A stretch of 64,000 bases of DNA, from positions 1 through 64,000 of the forward strand of contig VFZL01000003.1 in the NCBI GenBank assembly GCA_016871175.1, read 5' to 3'. This DNA is from Acidimicrobiia bacterium (GTDB lineage Bacteria > Acidobacteriota > Vicinamibacteria > Vicinamibacterales > CAVVIG01). Shown here in pieces: positions 15,855 to 24,625 of this stretch; position 1 is the first letter of the stretch, and every line of letters begins with the position of its first letter. The notes under the pieces are model-generated. The model did not search any database. It saw only the letters and a program-made list of their open reading frames with translations, and was not told where the DNA came from. A program made the position numbers and the translations under genes.

Positions 15855-16864
15855 GAGGCGTAGAAGCTTCCGATGGCTGGAATGAGGTACTCGCGGAACG
15901 CGCGACCGAACTCGTACGAAGGCGCAAAGCCCCAATCGGCTCGCGCGGCGGCGTCGTCCACGTCGGCCGGCCAGGAATCGACGATGCCCTGACGCTTGTA
16001 GTCAATCTTATAGGAGATTTCCGCATTGGGGAATGCCGCCTGCACGGTGTGCCGGATCTCCTCCGCGGATCGGCTAAACGCCGAGACGTTGTAGGTGGTG
16101 CGGCGGAGCCGCTCGCGCGGGGCCTCGGCGAGCGCCTGCAGGGCGGCCGACGCGTCGGGCATCGCCATGAACGGAATCGTCGTGTCCGGTCGGACAAAAC
16201 ACGCGTACGGCTGCCTCTTTGCGGCTGCGTGGATCATCTCTGGCGCATAATCCGACGTCCCACCCGCCGGCACCGTGGTCGCGGAGATGAGCCCGGGGAA
16301 TCTCACGGCTCGGAAATCGACACGCGGAATGGTGTCGACCGACAGCTGCTTGTAGTGGCGCGCGTAGTAGTCCCCAAGCAGCTCGCAATACAGTTTGTTG
16401 CACCCGTACATCGTCGTCGGCTGAAGATGCTCGTCCTCGCGGACACGGCCCGCGCGCGCTTTGGCCTCGAGCGAGGGCAGACCGTACGCGGCAATGGACG
16501 AGGGGTACACGAATGTCACAGGACGCCCGTGGGACTCTCCCTCGTGCTGCGCGAACTCGAGGAGGTTCAGCGTCCCTTCGACGTTCACGTGGTGCGCCGT
16601 CACGGGCGTGAACTCCGATCGACTCGAGAGCCGCGCGGCCAGATGGTAGATGACCCCGACCTCGAACTGTGCCAGCAGCCGATCGAGGAGCGGGACGTCG
16701 GTGATGGATCCCGTGAACTCACGCAGGACTCGCGGGGCCAGCGTCGCGTCGAGTGGCGTCAGGTCCAGGGTGATGACGGCGGTGCCGGCATCGGACAATC
16801 GCGTGACCAGCGAGTGACCGATTTCGCCCCCTGCACCGGTGATGAGCACGACCGGTTTCCGCAT
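15851..16864 (-). CDS. SDR-type L-threonine 3-dehydrogenase-like NAD-dependent epimerase/dehydratase
   Basis: 337 residues from ATG 16864. Extended short-chain dehydrogenase: Rossmann motif VLITGAGGEIG, catalytic Y-x-x-x-K as MYGCNKLYCE, and S in VYPSSIAAYG. Segments TSDYAPEMIHAAAK, CFVRPDTTIPFMAMPDA and VDSWPADVDDAAARADWGF match the SDR-type threonine 3-dehydrogenases, which oxidise threonine to 2-amino-3-ketobutyrate with NAD. A sugar-nucleotide epimerase is the alternative. It is the first gene of an operon with thrB and thrC, which is odd for a catabolic enzyme. It diverges from the fatty-acid transporter with only 29 bp between starts. Confidence 0.82.
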   Translation of the reverse strand: MRKPVVLITGAGGEIGHSLVTRLSDAGTAVITLDLTPLDATLAPRVLREFTGSITDVPLLDRLLAQFEVGVIYHLAARLSSRSEFTPVTAHHVNVEGTLNLLEFAQHEGESHGRPVTFVYPSSIAAYGLPSLEAKARAGRVREDEHLQPTTMYGCNKLYCELLGDYYARHYKQLSVDTIPRVDFRAVRFPGLISATTVPAGGTSDYAPEMIHAAAKRQPYACFVRPDTTIPFMAMPDASAALQALAEAPRERLRRTTYNVSAFSRSAEEIRHTVQAAFPNAEISYKIDYKRQGIVDSWPADVDDAAARADWGFAPSYEFGRAFREYLIPAIGSFYAS

Positions 16865-16893
16865 TTGCGCTGCTTCGAGTAGATTGTAGCCCC

Positions 16894-18303
16894 GTGATTG
16901 CACGATTAGCGCTCGCGCTGACGGCTTGGACCGAGCGCTGGATTCCCGACGCCTTCATCTTCGCTCTCGTGGCGACGGTCATCGTGGTGGTGGCCGGCGT
17001 CACGGCGACGCCGTCCACGCTTCCGCAAGTCATCGACGCTTGGGGACACGGCTTCTGGGAGCTGATCCCGTTCACCCTCCAGATGTCGGTCGTGATCATC
17101 ACAGGGCACGTCCTGGCCACCTCACGACCCATGGGGGCCCTGATCCGAGCGATTGCCAAATGGCCTCAGTCGCCCAAGGCGGCTGTGGCCCTGGTGACCT
17201 TCTTCTCACTCGTGAGCTCCTGGTTCAATTGGGGCTTCAGCCTGGTGTTCAGCGCCGTGCTGGCGCGCGAAGTCGCCCGGCGGGTCGAGGGCGTGGACTA
17301 CCGCGCGTTGGCCGCGTCGACCTTTCTCGGCTTGGGCAGCATCTGGGCACAGGGGCTGAGCGGGTCTGCGGCGCTCCAGATGGCCAGCCCGGGCGCGCTG
17401 CAGCCGCAGATCCGCGAGATCGTCGCGGGGGGGCCGCCACCATTGGTGCCCGGCGGCATCATCCCGTTCTCCGACACGATCTTTCTCTGGCAAAGCCTTG
17501 TCGCCGTCGCGATCGAGATCGTCGTCGTGACCGCCGTCATGTACATGGCCACGCCGCCGCTTGGTCGAGGAAAGACCGCGCGCGATTTGGGGATCGATCT
17601 GGGCACGGAAGAATCGCACGGCGACGAGCACGTCCGGCCCGCGGTCATCACGCCGGGCGCGTGGCTCGAGCATCAGCCGATGCTCAATTGGGCCATCGTT
17701 GCGGTCGGCGCCGTGTATCTTTGGCGGTACTTCGCCGCGCTGCCCAATCCGCTCAACGGACTCACGGTGAACATCGTGAACCTGACTGTCCTGCTCGCAG
17801 GCATGGCGCTGCACAGGACGCCCGCGCGGCTGGCGCGCGCCGTGCAGAACGCGACGCCGGCGGTGTGGGGCGTCGTCCTGCAGTTTCCGTTCTACGCAGG
17901 CATCGCGGGCGTTATTACGGGCACGCACCTGAGCGCGCAACTCGCGCAGGTCTTCGTGAGCGTCTCGACGCCGGCCACGTTTCCACCGCTCGTGGCGGTG
18001 TACTCGGCCATGCTCGGCGTGTTCGTGCCATCGGGTGGTTCGAAGTGGGTGATTGAAGCGCCGTATGTGATGCAGGCGGCGCACACACTCAAGGTCCACT
18101 TGGGGTGGATCGTCACGGCCTACGACCTCGGCGAGGCACTGGCGAACCTCGTGCAGCCGTTCTGGATGCTCCCCACGCTTGGGCTGCTCAAGCTGAACGC
18201 GCGCGATGTTATGGGCTACACCTTCGTCGTGTTCCTGGCGCTCATCCCGGTCGTCCTGCTCATCATCGGCTTTCTCGGACGCTCGCTACCATATCCGCTA
18301 TAG
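16894..18303 (+). CDS. Short-chain fatty acid transporter (AtoE/TIGR00366 family)
   Basis: 469 residues from GTG 16894, about 11 hydrophobic segments. The opening WTERWIPDAFIFALVATVIV, the conserved SLVSSWFNWGFSLVFSA, and the GVFVPSGGSKWVIEAPYVM motif are diagnostic for AtoE-like carriers of short-chain fatty acids such as acetoacetate or butyrate. It sits in the inner membrane. It diverges from the threonine cluster, so both promoters must lie in or overlap 29 bp and the flanking coding ends. The gene ends directly before a repeat island. Confidence 0.88.
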   Translation: MIARLALALTAWTERWIPDAFIFALVATVIVVVAGVTATPSTLPQVIDAWGHGFWELIPFTLQMSVVIITGHVLATSRPMGALIRAIAKWPQSPKAAVALVTFFSLVSSWFNWGFSLVFSAVLAREVARRVEGVDYRALAASTFLGLGSIWAQGLSGSAALQMASPGALQPQIREIVAGGPPPLVPGGIIPFSDTIFLWQSLVAVAIEIVVVTAVMYMATPPLGRGKTARDLGIDLGTEESHGDEHVRPAVITPGAWLEHQPMLNWAIVAVGAVYLWRYFAALPNPLNGLTVNIVNLTVLLAGMALHRTPARLARAVQNATPAVWGVVLQFPFYAGIAGVITGTHLSAQLAQVFVSVSTPATFPPLVAVYSAMLGVFVPSGGSKWVIEAPYVMQAAHTLKVHLGWIVTAYDLGEALANLVQPFWMLPTLGLLKLNARDVMGYTFVVFLALIPVVLLIIGFLGRSLPYPL

Positions 18304-18309
18304 CTCGCC

Positions 18310-18337
18310 TGGCTCTCAGCTCTCTGCTCTCGGCTCT
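18310..18337 (+). repeat. 7-bp repeat, consensus NNGCTCT (4 units)
   Basis: Units TGGCTCT, CAGCTCT, CTGCTCT, CGGCTCT in a row, just after the transporter stop. The minus-strand gene ends inside it, so its last residues (GEPRAES) are repeat-encoded. Same family as the copies at 23055, 29092, 37492 and 50850. Confidence 0.75.
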
Positions 18338-18819
18338 CCTTGACGTTGCGCCAAGGCGCCCCAGGTATCCGGATCCTGACAGACGAGGGTGTCGAGGTAC
18401 AGCGACACGTGCTCCGATGGATATTTCCCGGCGATCGCCTGGACGGCGGCGTTCAACTTCTCCGCCTCAGGCTTGATCGCGTCGTCCTTGGTGAGCCCGT
18501 CCTCGTGCGCGATGCCGAGCGCGTCGAGGAACGTGCCCATCATTTCTCGCTGATGAGACAGGTGGTACAACACGAGCGCACGCGCGGCCATCGGATCAGG
18601 CAAGTTCAAGAGGCCGGCGAAGTGCTTGGCCTTTCGCTCAGCATCCAAGGCGAGGACTGATTTCGGCCGAAACTTCTTCTGCTGGGCGATCAGCATGATC
18701 GCCTGGATCTGGTCGTCGGTGGCCTGCTCTTCCGCCCAGAGCGCCTGCGCGGTCTGAAGCCGCTGCTCGGGCGTCATCCGCTTCCACAGTTTCGAAGGAG
18801 TCAGCATCGTGTCGGACAT
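18316..18819 (-). CDS. Conserved hypothetical protein
   Basis: 167 residues from ATG 18819, no signal peptide or membrane segment, predicted mostly helical. It opens with MLTPSKLWKRMTPEQRLQTAQALWAEEQA and contains two helical stretches (KHFAGLLNLPDPMAARALVLYHL). I do not recognise the family. The last residues lie in the repeat island, so the native C-terminus may be a little shorter. Its start is only 18 bp from the divergent methyltransferase start. Confidence 0.7.
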   Translation of the reverse strand: MSDTMLTPSKLWKRMTPEQRLQTAQALWAEEQATDDQIQAIMLIAQQKKFRPKSVLALDAERKAKHFAGLLNLPDPMAARALVLYHLSHQREMMGTFLDALGIAHEDGLTKDDAIKPEAEKLNAAVQAIAGKYPSEHVSLYLDTLVCQDPDTWGALAQRQGEPRAES

Positions 18820-18837
18820 TGTTGCTATTCTAGTCGC

Positions 18838-19539
18838 ATGCGTGCATGGCTTTGCCTCGGCTTGACGGGCGCGCGACCTCTCCTGGTTGCCGCCGTCGCA
18901 GTCGGACTCACGACCGCGCTCCTGGCGCAGCAGCCCGGTGTGCATCCCATCAGCGGACGTCGGTACGCCGGCGTGATGGGCTACCAAGGCGCCGACTGGC
19001 TCGATCGAGAGGAACGCGATATCGAGGAGGCACCGGACATCGCGTTGGCCGCACTGGATCTGAAGCCCGGCATGACGGTCGCGGACATCGGCGCCGGCTC
19101 CGGCTACATGACGGTCCGCATGGCCAAGTTGGTCGGCCTGGCAGGCAAGGTGTACGCGGAAGACATCCAGCCGCAGATGATCGACATCCTGAAACGACGG
19201 CTGGAGCGCGACAAAGTCACCAACGTGGTGCCGGTGCTAGGCACGATTGACGATCCGAAGCTCCCGGCGGAGTCGATCGATCTCATGCTGCTGGTCGACG
19301 TCTATCACGAGTTCTCCGAGCCGGTGAAGATGCTCGCTGGCATGCGAGCGGCGTTGAAGCCGGGCGGACGCCTGGTGCTGCTCGAGTACCGAAAAGAAGA
19401 CCCGACGGTGCCGATCAGGCTCGAGCACAAGATGACGGTCGCCGAAGCCAAGAGGGAAGTGGAAGCGGCCGGCTTCACCTTGACCAAAGTCGACGGCCGT
19501 CTGCCGAGACAGCACATTCTCATCTTCACGAAGCCGTAG
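18838..19539 (+). CDS. Exported class I SAM-dependent methyltransferase
   Basis: 233 residues. Residues 1-33 form a signal peptide (hydrophobic core PLLVAAVAVGLTTALLA, then QQPGVHP). The methyltransferase domain follows: motif I VADIGAGSGYMTVRMA, YAEDIQPQMI (acidic residue for the ribose), and LKPGGRLVLLEY. Fold and motifs are intact, yet SAM is a cytoplasmic cofactor, so an exported or membrane-tethered form is unusual. An internal start at a Met near residue 42 (GVMGYQG) could give a cytoplasmic form. Substrate unknown. Confidence 0.82.
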   Translation: MRAWLCLGLTGARPLLVAAVAVGLTTALLAQQPGVHPISGRRYAGVMGYQGADWLDREERDIEEAPDIALAALDLKPGMTVADIGAGSGYMTVRMAKLVGLAGKVYAEDIQPQMIDILKRRLERDKVTNVVPVLGTIDDPKLPAESIDLMLLVDVYHEFSEPVKMLAGMRAALKPGGRLVLLEYRKEDPTVPIRLEHKMTVAEAKREVEAAGFTLTKVDGRLPRQHILIFTKP

Positions 19540-19612
19540 ACTGATTTCGGTTTCAGTGAGAAGGGAGGCTGGTTCCCTCGCGGTAGGCTCCCCTGGAAAG
19601 CGTCTCACTGCC

Positions 19613-21067
19613 GTGCTATTCACGGAGCCAACCTTTCTCTTCCTGTTCCTCCCGATCCTCATTGGGTTGCTGTTCCTGCGTCAGGATCCGACGGTTCACG
19701 GCAGGTCCGCCAACTGGCTGCTCCTCATCGCGAGCGTGGTCTTCTACGCGAAAGGGGGTGGCTCTTTCACCTGGCTCATGCTGGCGTCGATTGCCTTCAA
19801 CTACTGGATGGCGATCGCCGTCGATCGCGCCCGCGAGACCGGGCGAGCCCGACAGGTGCTGACCGCCGCCGTCGCGATCAACCTCATCGTGCTCGGTCTC
19901 TTCAAGTACGCGAATTTCTTCGGCGAGAACGTCGACGCGGTCGCTCGCACCATCGACGCCGGCCCGCTCGACTGGCCGCAGATCGTGCTGCCCATCGGGA
20001 TCTCCTTCTATACCTTCCACGCGATCTCATACGTCGTCGACGTCTACCGCCGTGATGCCTCGGCGCAGAAGAGCCCGGTCCACGCAGCGCTCTACCTGCT
20101 GCTGTTTCCGCAGCTCATCGCTGGGCCGATCATCCGCTACCGCGATATCGCGGATCAGCTCGCACATCGGCTGATCCGCCTGGACGACTTCGCCTGGGGT
20201 GTGCGGCGATTCGTCATCGGCCTGGGCAAGAAAGTCCTCGTGGCCAACACCGTGGCCGAGGTCGCGGACAAGATCTTCGCGCTGCCGGAAACCCAGCTCA
20301 CGCCCGGGCACGCCTGGCTGGGCATCACCTGCTACACGCTCCAGATCTACTTCGACTTTTCCGGCTACTCCGATATGGCCATCGGCCTCGGTCGGATGTT
20401 CGGCTTCCGCTTTCCGGAGAACTTCCGCTGGCCCTACGTTGCCGACACGGTCCAGGAATTCTGGCACCGGTGGCACATATCGCTCTCGTCGTGGTTCCGC
20501 GACTATCTCTACCTCCCGCTCGGCGGGAATCGGATCTCGTCTGGGCGTACGTATATCAACCTCGTGACGGTGTTCTTCCTTTGCGGACTGTGGCACGGCG
20601 CGAGCTGGAACTTCGTGGTGTGGGGATTGTTTCACGGCGCCTTCCTCGTGATCGAGCGTCTCGGCCTGGCACGCGTGGCGCAGACTTGGTGGCGTCCGTT
20701 TCGCCACGCCTACCTGCTGCTCGTCGTCATGGTGGGCTGGGTGTTCTTCAGGGCCGACACGCTCTCGGGCGCATGGTCGTTCCTGGCGGCGATGGCCGGT
20801 CGCGCGGCGACCGCGCCAACGCCCTATACCGTGCAATGGTTCATGACGCCCCTGTTGTGGATGACGCTCGCGGCCGGCGTGATCGGCTCGCTGCCGATTG
20901 GTCCGGCCTTGGAGCGATGGCACAGACGTCGGCTCTCGGCATCCGACGCCGGGCGGCCGAGGGGCCTTGCGCTCGCGAGCGCGGGGATCGTCGCGATCGT
21001 TCTGGTCGCAAGCCTCACGCAGATTGCGGCCCGCACCTACAACCCGTTCATCTATTTCCGATTCTGA
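19613..21067 (+). CDS. MBOAT family O-acyltransferase (AlgI-like)
   Basis: 484 residues and about 11 membrane segments from GTG 19613; the family usually begins with MLF-x-x-x-x-FLFLFLP, and here GTG gives (M)LFTEPTFLFLFLP. An in-frame GTG at 19556 is the alternative. Key residues: the HRWHISLSSWFRDYLY segment and the catalytic His in GLWHGASWNFVVWG. Such proteins move acetyl groups across the membrane to modify exopolysaccharide or cell wall. The next gene overlaps the stop as TGATG and encodes the periplasmic partner type. Confidence 0.9.
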   Translation: MLFTEPTFLFLFLPILIGLLFLRQDPTVHGRSANWLLLIASVVFYAKGGGSFTWLMLASIAFNYWMAIAVDRARETGRARQVLTAAVAINLIVLGLFKYANFFGENVDAVARTIDAGPLDWPQIVLPIGISFYTFHAISYVVDVYRRDASAQKSPVHAALYLLLFPQLIAGPIIRYRDIADQLAHRLIRLDDFAWGVRRFVIGLGKKVLVANTVAEVADKIFALPETQLTPGHAWLGITCYTLQIYFDFSGYSDMAIGLGRMFGFRFPENFRWPYVADTVQEFWHRWHISLSSWFRDYLYLPLGGNRISSGRTYINLVTVFFLCGLWHGASWNFVVWGLFHGAFLVIERLGLARVAQTWWRPFRHAYLLLVVMVGWVFFRADTLSGAWSFLAAMAGRAATAPTPYTVQWFMTPLLWMTLAAGVIGSLPIGPALERWHRRRLSASDAGRPRGLALASAGIVAIVLVASLTQIAARTYNPFIYFRF

Positions 21068-22263
21068 TGCCGGTGCACACCCCCTCACCTCGAACGGATG
21101 GCATCGCCAGTCCTCAATCGCCACAGGTCGCGCTTGCGCGGGTCCCTGGCGCGCTGAGCATCGTGGTGCTGTTTCTCGTCATCATCGTCGCACCAGGCCT
21201 GGGCCTCGCACTCGGTCTCGATCGCGCCACCGTGTCCGAGTCAGAGCTGCGAGAGCTGGCCAAGTGGCCGGCGTGGTCGTGGAGGCTTCACGACATCCGG
21301 GCATGGCCGGCCGCGTTCCAGACATACTTCGACGACCACTTCCTGTTCCGGAACCGGCTGATCGACGGACGGGCGTCGCTCCTCTGGACGGTGCTAGGCA
21401 CGTCGGGATCCGATCAGGTCATAGTGGGGAAGAACGGCTGGCTGTTCTATGCAGCCGATGGCGGGATCGACGATTGGATTCAGCTGGAGCCCTTCACACG
21501 GGAGGAGCTCGACGTGTGGCGAGACACGCTCGTGCGTCGCCGGGCGTTTCTCGCGCGCCGCCGCATCCCGTACGTGCTCGTCATCGCGCCAGACAAACAG
21601 ATGATCTATCCAGAGCACATGCCTGGCGCGTTGCGTCGGCTGCGGCACGACTATCGCGCCGACCAGCTCATCGCCTACATGCGCGAGACGGAACCGGACT
21701 TCAGGATCATAGACCTTCGCGTGGCGGTCCTCGCTCACAAAGACCAGGAACTTCTCTACCATCGGTACGACACCCATTGGAACGATCGCGGCGGGTTGGT
21801 CGCCTATCGGGCCATCGCGTCCGAGCTGACGCGCTGGTTTCCGTCACTCGTGCCGCTCCGTCGTGAGGACTTCGACGACGACCCTGCCGTGCCGTCTGGC
21901 GACAGGACCACCATGCTGGGGCTCACGGATCCAGGCAAGGCGTCCATGTCCGGGTTGGTCCGTCGAGGGGGTGATCGCCATCGAGTCGTCTTTCCCGATC
22001 GCCCGGATCCGTACGGAGAAGTCGGTGAGCTGCGTACCGAGCACGCGGACAGCTCACTGCCACGGCTCATGATGTTCCGCGACTCGTTCGCGGGCCGGCT
22101 GATCCCGTATCTCTCCGAGCACTTCAGCCATGCGACCTACTTCTGGCAGAACGAGCTCGACTTTCAGGCGATCGAGACCGAGCGACCCGACGTCGTGATC
22201 CAGGAGTACGTCGGACGCCATCTCGTCACGTACGTGCCATATCCGGGGATCGTGCCCCACTGA
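21067..22263 (+). CDS. AlgJ/AlgX-like SGNH-type O-acetyltransferase
   Basis: 398 residues, one N-terminal membrane anchor (SIVVLFLVIIVAPGLGLAL), remainder periplasmic. The conserved GKNGWLFY and the active-site pair D235/H237 (RYDTHWND) and S340 (MFRDSFAG) fit the AlgJ/AlgX SGNH fold, which transfers acetyl groups onto polysaccharide supplied by an AlgI-like MBOAT. ATG 21067 overlaps the TGA of the MBOAT gene, so the pair is coupled. Which polymer is modified is not shown; no polymerase genes are adjacent. Confidence 0.86.
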   Translation: MPVHTPSPRTDGIASPQSPQVALARVPGALSIVVLFLVIIVAPGLGLALGLDRATVSESELRELAKWPAWSWRLHDIRAWPAAFQTYFDDHFLFRNRLIDGRASLLWTVLGTSGSDQVIVGKNGWLFYAADGGIDDWIQLEPFTREELDVWRDTLVRRRAFLARRRIPYVLVIAPDKQMIYPEHMPGALRRLRHDYRADQLIAYMRETEPDFRIIDLRVAVLAHKDQELLYHRYDTHWNDRGGLVAYRAIASELTRWFPSLVPLRREDFDDDPAVPSGDRTTMLGLTDPGKASMSGLVRRGGDRHRVVFPDRPDPYGEVGELRTEHADSSLPRLMMFRDSFAGRLIPYLSEHFSHATYFWQNELDFQAIETERPDVVIQEYVGRHLVTYVPYPGIVPH

Positions 22264-22378
22264 CGGACCAGCGACATCGAGACGCGCACGGAGCGCACTT
22301 CGAAGCCGGATGAACCGACGGCGAAACCAGCTCACGAATCCCGTCGGCCGAGGACGGAGACCGTGACGACGTCTTGGC

Positions 22379-22663
22379 CTACTCGAAATCAACCGCGACG
22401 ATGTGCTCGCACAGCGACACGCCGAGCTGTGCCACGGGCACGTGGCCTGGATCCTTGGCGTAGATATCTAGCGCGGCGCGATCCGGAAAGACGACAACGA
22501 GACCGGTGTCGTACGAACGAGGCGACCGCACGACGTCCGCACCCACCTTCAGGTCAACCACGCCGGGTAGGCCGGCAAGCCCATCGAGGCAGCGTCGATG
22601 CTCGTCTCGCTGCGCGGCCGACGTTTCAGCCTTGTACTTGAAGCACACGATGTGGGTCAGCAT
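22379..22663 (-). CDS. Dabb-family (stress-responsive A/B barrel) protein
   Basis: 94 residues from ATG 22663, selected because GGAGGAG lies 6 bases upstream; an ATG at 22678 overlaps that ribosome site. Dabb features: MLTHIVCFKYKAET, LAGLPGVVDLKVGADV, DTGLVVVFPDRAALDIYAKD and HxxV near the middle. Dabb proteins form dimeric ferredoxin-like barrels, some with enzymatic roles; the role here is not known. Preceded in operon by an uncharacterised 116-residue protein. Confidence 0.85.
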   Translation of the reverse strand: MLTHIVCFKYKAETSAAQRDEHRRCLDGLAGLPGVVDLKVGADVVRSPRSYDTGLVVVFPDRAALDIYAKDPGHVPVAQLGVSLCEHIVAVDFE

Positions 22664-22687
22664 CCACAGCTCCTCCAAGGCGTGACG

Positions 22688-23038
22688 CTACAGCTCCTCG
22701 CCTTCGATGTCGTCTTCGCCCACATCTACGACCGTGCTGTGCACGTCGACGTGGAACCACTCACGAAAGGTCTTTAAATCGCGGACCGACGGCCACGCCG
22801 ATTCATCCTCGGTCCAGGTGGACAACTGATATTCGAAAAGCCAGGTGTGGTTGTCTTCGATCCACTCCTGGACGTCCGACTCCTCGTCGAACTCCGGGAG
22901 CAGATACGCCGTCCCAAATGGCCTGGCCCGGGCAACGGTCAGTGTGCCCTTGTTGAAATCCGCATCGCGAGACCGCATCCAGTCGACGTAGGGCTGTGCC
23001 CCGATCACGCTCACGGCTGTCCGATTGACGACGCGCAT
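22688..23038 (-). CDS. Conserved hypothetical protein, small acidic
   Basis: 116 residues, no signal peptide, acidic C-terminus (VVDVGEDDIEGEEL). Central part AYLLPEFDEESDVQEWIEDN and WPSVRDLKTFREWFHVDVHS looks like a compact folded domain seen in other Gram-negative small proteins, but I cannot name it. It lies 24 bp upstream of the Dabb gene, same strand, so an operon is likely. Confidence 0.7.
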   Translation of the reverse strand: MRVVNRTAVSVIGAQPYVDWMRSRDADFNKGTLTVARARPFGTAYLLPEFDEESDVQEWIEDNHTWLFEYQLSTWTEDESAWPSVRDLKTFREWFHVDVHSTVVDVGEDDIEGEEL

Positions 23039-23054
23039 GGCGAAAAATTCTACC

Positions 23055-23082
23055 CTCAGCTCTCAGCTCTCAGCTCTCGGTT
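23055..23082 (-). repeat. 7-bp repeat CTCAGCT (3 perfect units plus 1 variant)
   Basis: CTCAGCT occurs three times head to tail, followed by CTCGGTT. It fills most of the 60-bp gap between the protease stop and the small acidic protein start. Same family as 18310 and 29092. Confidence 0.85.
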
Positions 23083-23098
23083 CCTCGTCATTGAACCG

Positions 23099-23758
23099 TT
23101 AGCCCTCAGCCAGCCCATGGCTGTGCTCCCGCAACCAACGGCGCGCGCGCTGGTAGTCTGGGCAGGCGACGGCGACGTGCTTCCAGAACGCCGGCGAATG
23201 ATCCATGCGTCGCAGGTGCATCAGCTCGTGGATGAGGACGTAGTCGCGCACCCACTCGTGCATGTCGACAAGCCGCCAATTGAGACAGATGTGCCCCTGA
23301 CGAGAACATGACCCCCATCGCCAGCGCGGATTCCGAATGCTGATCTTGCGCACCACCAGGCCGAAGCGATCCGCCAATTCCAGCAAGCGCTGAGGGAGCA
23401 CGCGCTGCGCGCGGACGCGGGCCTCTCGCACTTCGTGCGGTGCCGGAGCAGGTCGACGAGCCGCACGCAGTCGGGCAGCGACGACCTGCTGACGAGCGAT
23501 CCACTCGGCCTGCATCTCGACGAAACGGGCCGCTTCCCGCTTCGATCCCCGCCGCGGAATCGTCGCTCGCACGCAGCCGTCGCGACCTACGCGAATCAGG
23601 TAGCGCTTCGCCCTGTGATGACGAACGTACTCGATTGGCGGGCTTGGCCGAGGTGCAGGAATCGGTGCGGAACCTGGTCGGTCGAACGGCAGGGTCCCTT
23701 GTCGCAGCGTCGTCCCGGGCGCGGTCAGCCCCGCCGACGCGCCGTCTGGGCGCCTCAT
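23099..23758 (-). CDS. YgjP-like (M48/DUF45-type) zinc metalloprotease
   Basis: 219 residues. The metal site is HELMHLRRMDHSPAFW: H-E-x-x-H with the third ligand His downstream, as in YgjP/WLM-type hydrolases. The preceding segment (RNPRWRWGSCS, CLNWRL) is the usual YgjP lead-in. The start ATG 23758 overlaps the stop of the SDR gene as ATGA. Residues 1-40 are low-complexity, Pro/Arg rich. Cytoplasmic protease or peptidase by family; substrate unknown. Confidence 0.85.
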   Translation of the reverse strand: MRRPDGASAGLTAPGTTLRQGTLPFDRPGSAPIPAPRPSPPIEYVRHHRAKRYLIRVGRDGCVRATIPRRGSKREAARFVEMQAEWIARQQVVAARLRAARRPAPAPHEVREARVRAQRVLPQRLLELADRFGLVVRKISIRNPRWRWGSCSRQGHICLNWRLVDMHEWVRDYVLIHELMHLRRMDHSPAFWKHVAVACPDYQRARRWLREHSHGLAEG

Positions 23759-24567
23759 GACGCGGTCGCGTCGACGCCCAAAGCCGAGGCCGAATGGAGC
23801 CACAGGCCACCGTCGACTACGAGCGTGACACCGGTGATGAAGGCCGAAGCATCTGAGCACAGGAAGAGCGCCGCAGACGCGATCTCATCAATCGTGGCCA
23901 TCCGTCCGAGCGGGCAGATCTCCGCAATCCGCGCTCGACTGGCATCCGTCGTCAGCCGGCGCACGCCCTCGGTTTCCGCAACCGGCCCAGGCGCGAGGCC
24001 GTTCACGCGAACCTTCTCCGGGCCCCACTCGACGGCGAGCGTCCGCGTCATCGCATCGATACCAGCTTTGGCGGCCGACGCGTGGACCTGTCCAACCGTG
24101 CCGAGCAGCTGCAACGTGGCGCTGATGTTCAGGATGACGCCACCGTGCGCTTTCAGCAGGGGAAACGCCGCGCGTGACACGTTGAACGTGCCTTTCAGAT
24201 CGATGTCGACGACGGTGCCGAACCCGTTCGGTGAAAGCGCTTCGGACCGTGCGATGAAGTTGCCAGCGGCACCGTTGATGAGGATCTCGAGACCACCCAG
24301 CGTGTCGGCTGTTCCTTGCACGATACGGTCGACTTCAGCGGGAACTCGGACGTCTCCCGCGATCCCAATCGCGCGAACGCCGTGTGCCTGCAGATCTTGA
24401 ACGGTCGGCGCGAGATGATCGGACTTTCGGCTGGCAACGGCTACGTCAGCCCCGGCCGCCGCCAGCGCGATCGCGATGCCGCGGCAGATGCCAGTGCCAC
24501 CACCGGTGACCAACGCGCGCTTTCCCTTGAGCAGGTCGGGGCGTGCCCACATCGCCGGCATAGGCAT
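23755..24567 (-). CDS. SDR-family oxidoreductase, 2,4-dienoyl-CoA reductase-like
   Basis: 270 residues from ATG 24567 (ATGs at 24561 and 24552 are alternatives). Rossmann loop ALVTGGGTGICRGIA; INGAAGNFIARSEALSPNGF and the GTVGQVHASAAKAGID stretch match peroxisomal-type 2,4-dienoyl-CoA reductases. In those enzymes the usual Tyr of YxxxK is replaced, and here it reads H-A-S-A-A-K. The likely role is removing double bonds during unsaturated fatty acid oxidation, with NADPH. Downstream gene overlaps. Confidence 0.82.
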   Translation of the reverse strand: MPMPAMWARPDLLKGKRALVTGGGTGICRGIAIALAAAGADVAVASRKSDHLAPTVQDLQAHGVRAIGIAGDVRVPAEVDRIVQGTADTLGGLEILINGAAGNFIARSEALSPNGFGTVVDIDLKGTFNVSRAAFPLLKAHGGVILNISATLQLLGTVGQVHASAAKAGIDAMTRTLAVEWGPEKVRVNGLAPGPVAETEGVRRLTTDASRARIAEICPLGRMATIDEIASAALFLCSDASAFITGVTLVVDGGLWLHSASALGVDATAS

Positions 24568-24625
24568 GGATCGTACACGGAAAACGTGTCCGGCGGGATG
24601 AGGATCGCCGTGGCACTCGTGCGGA

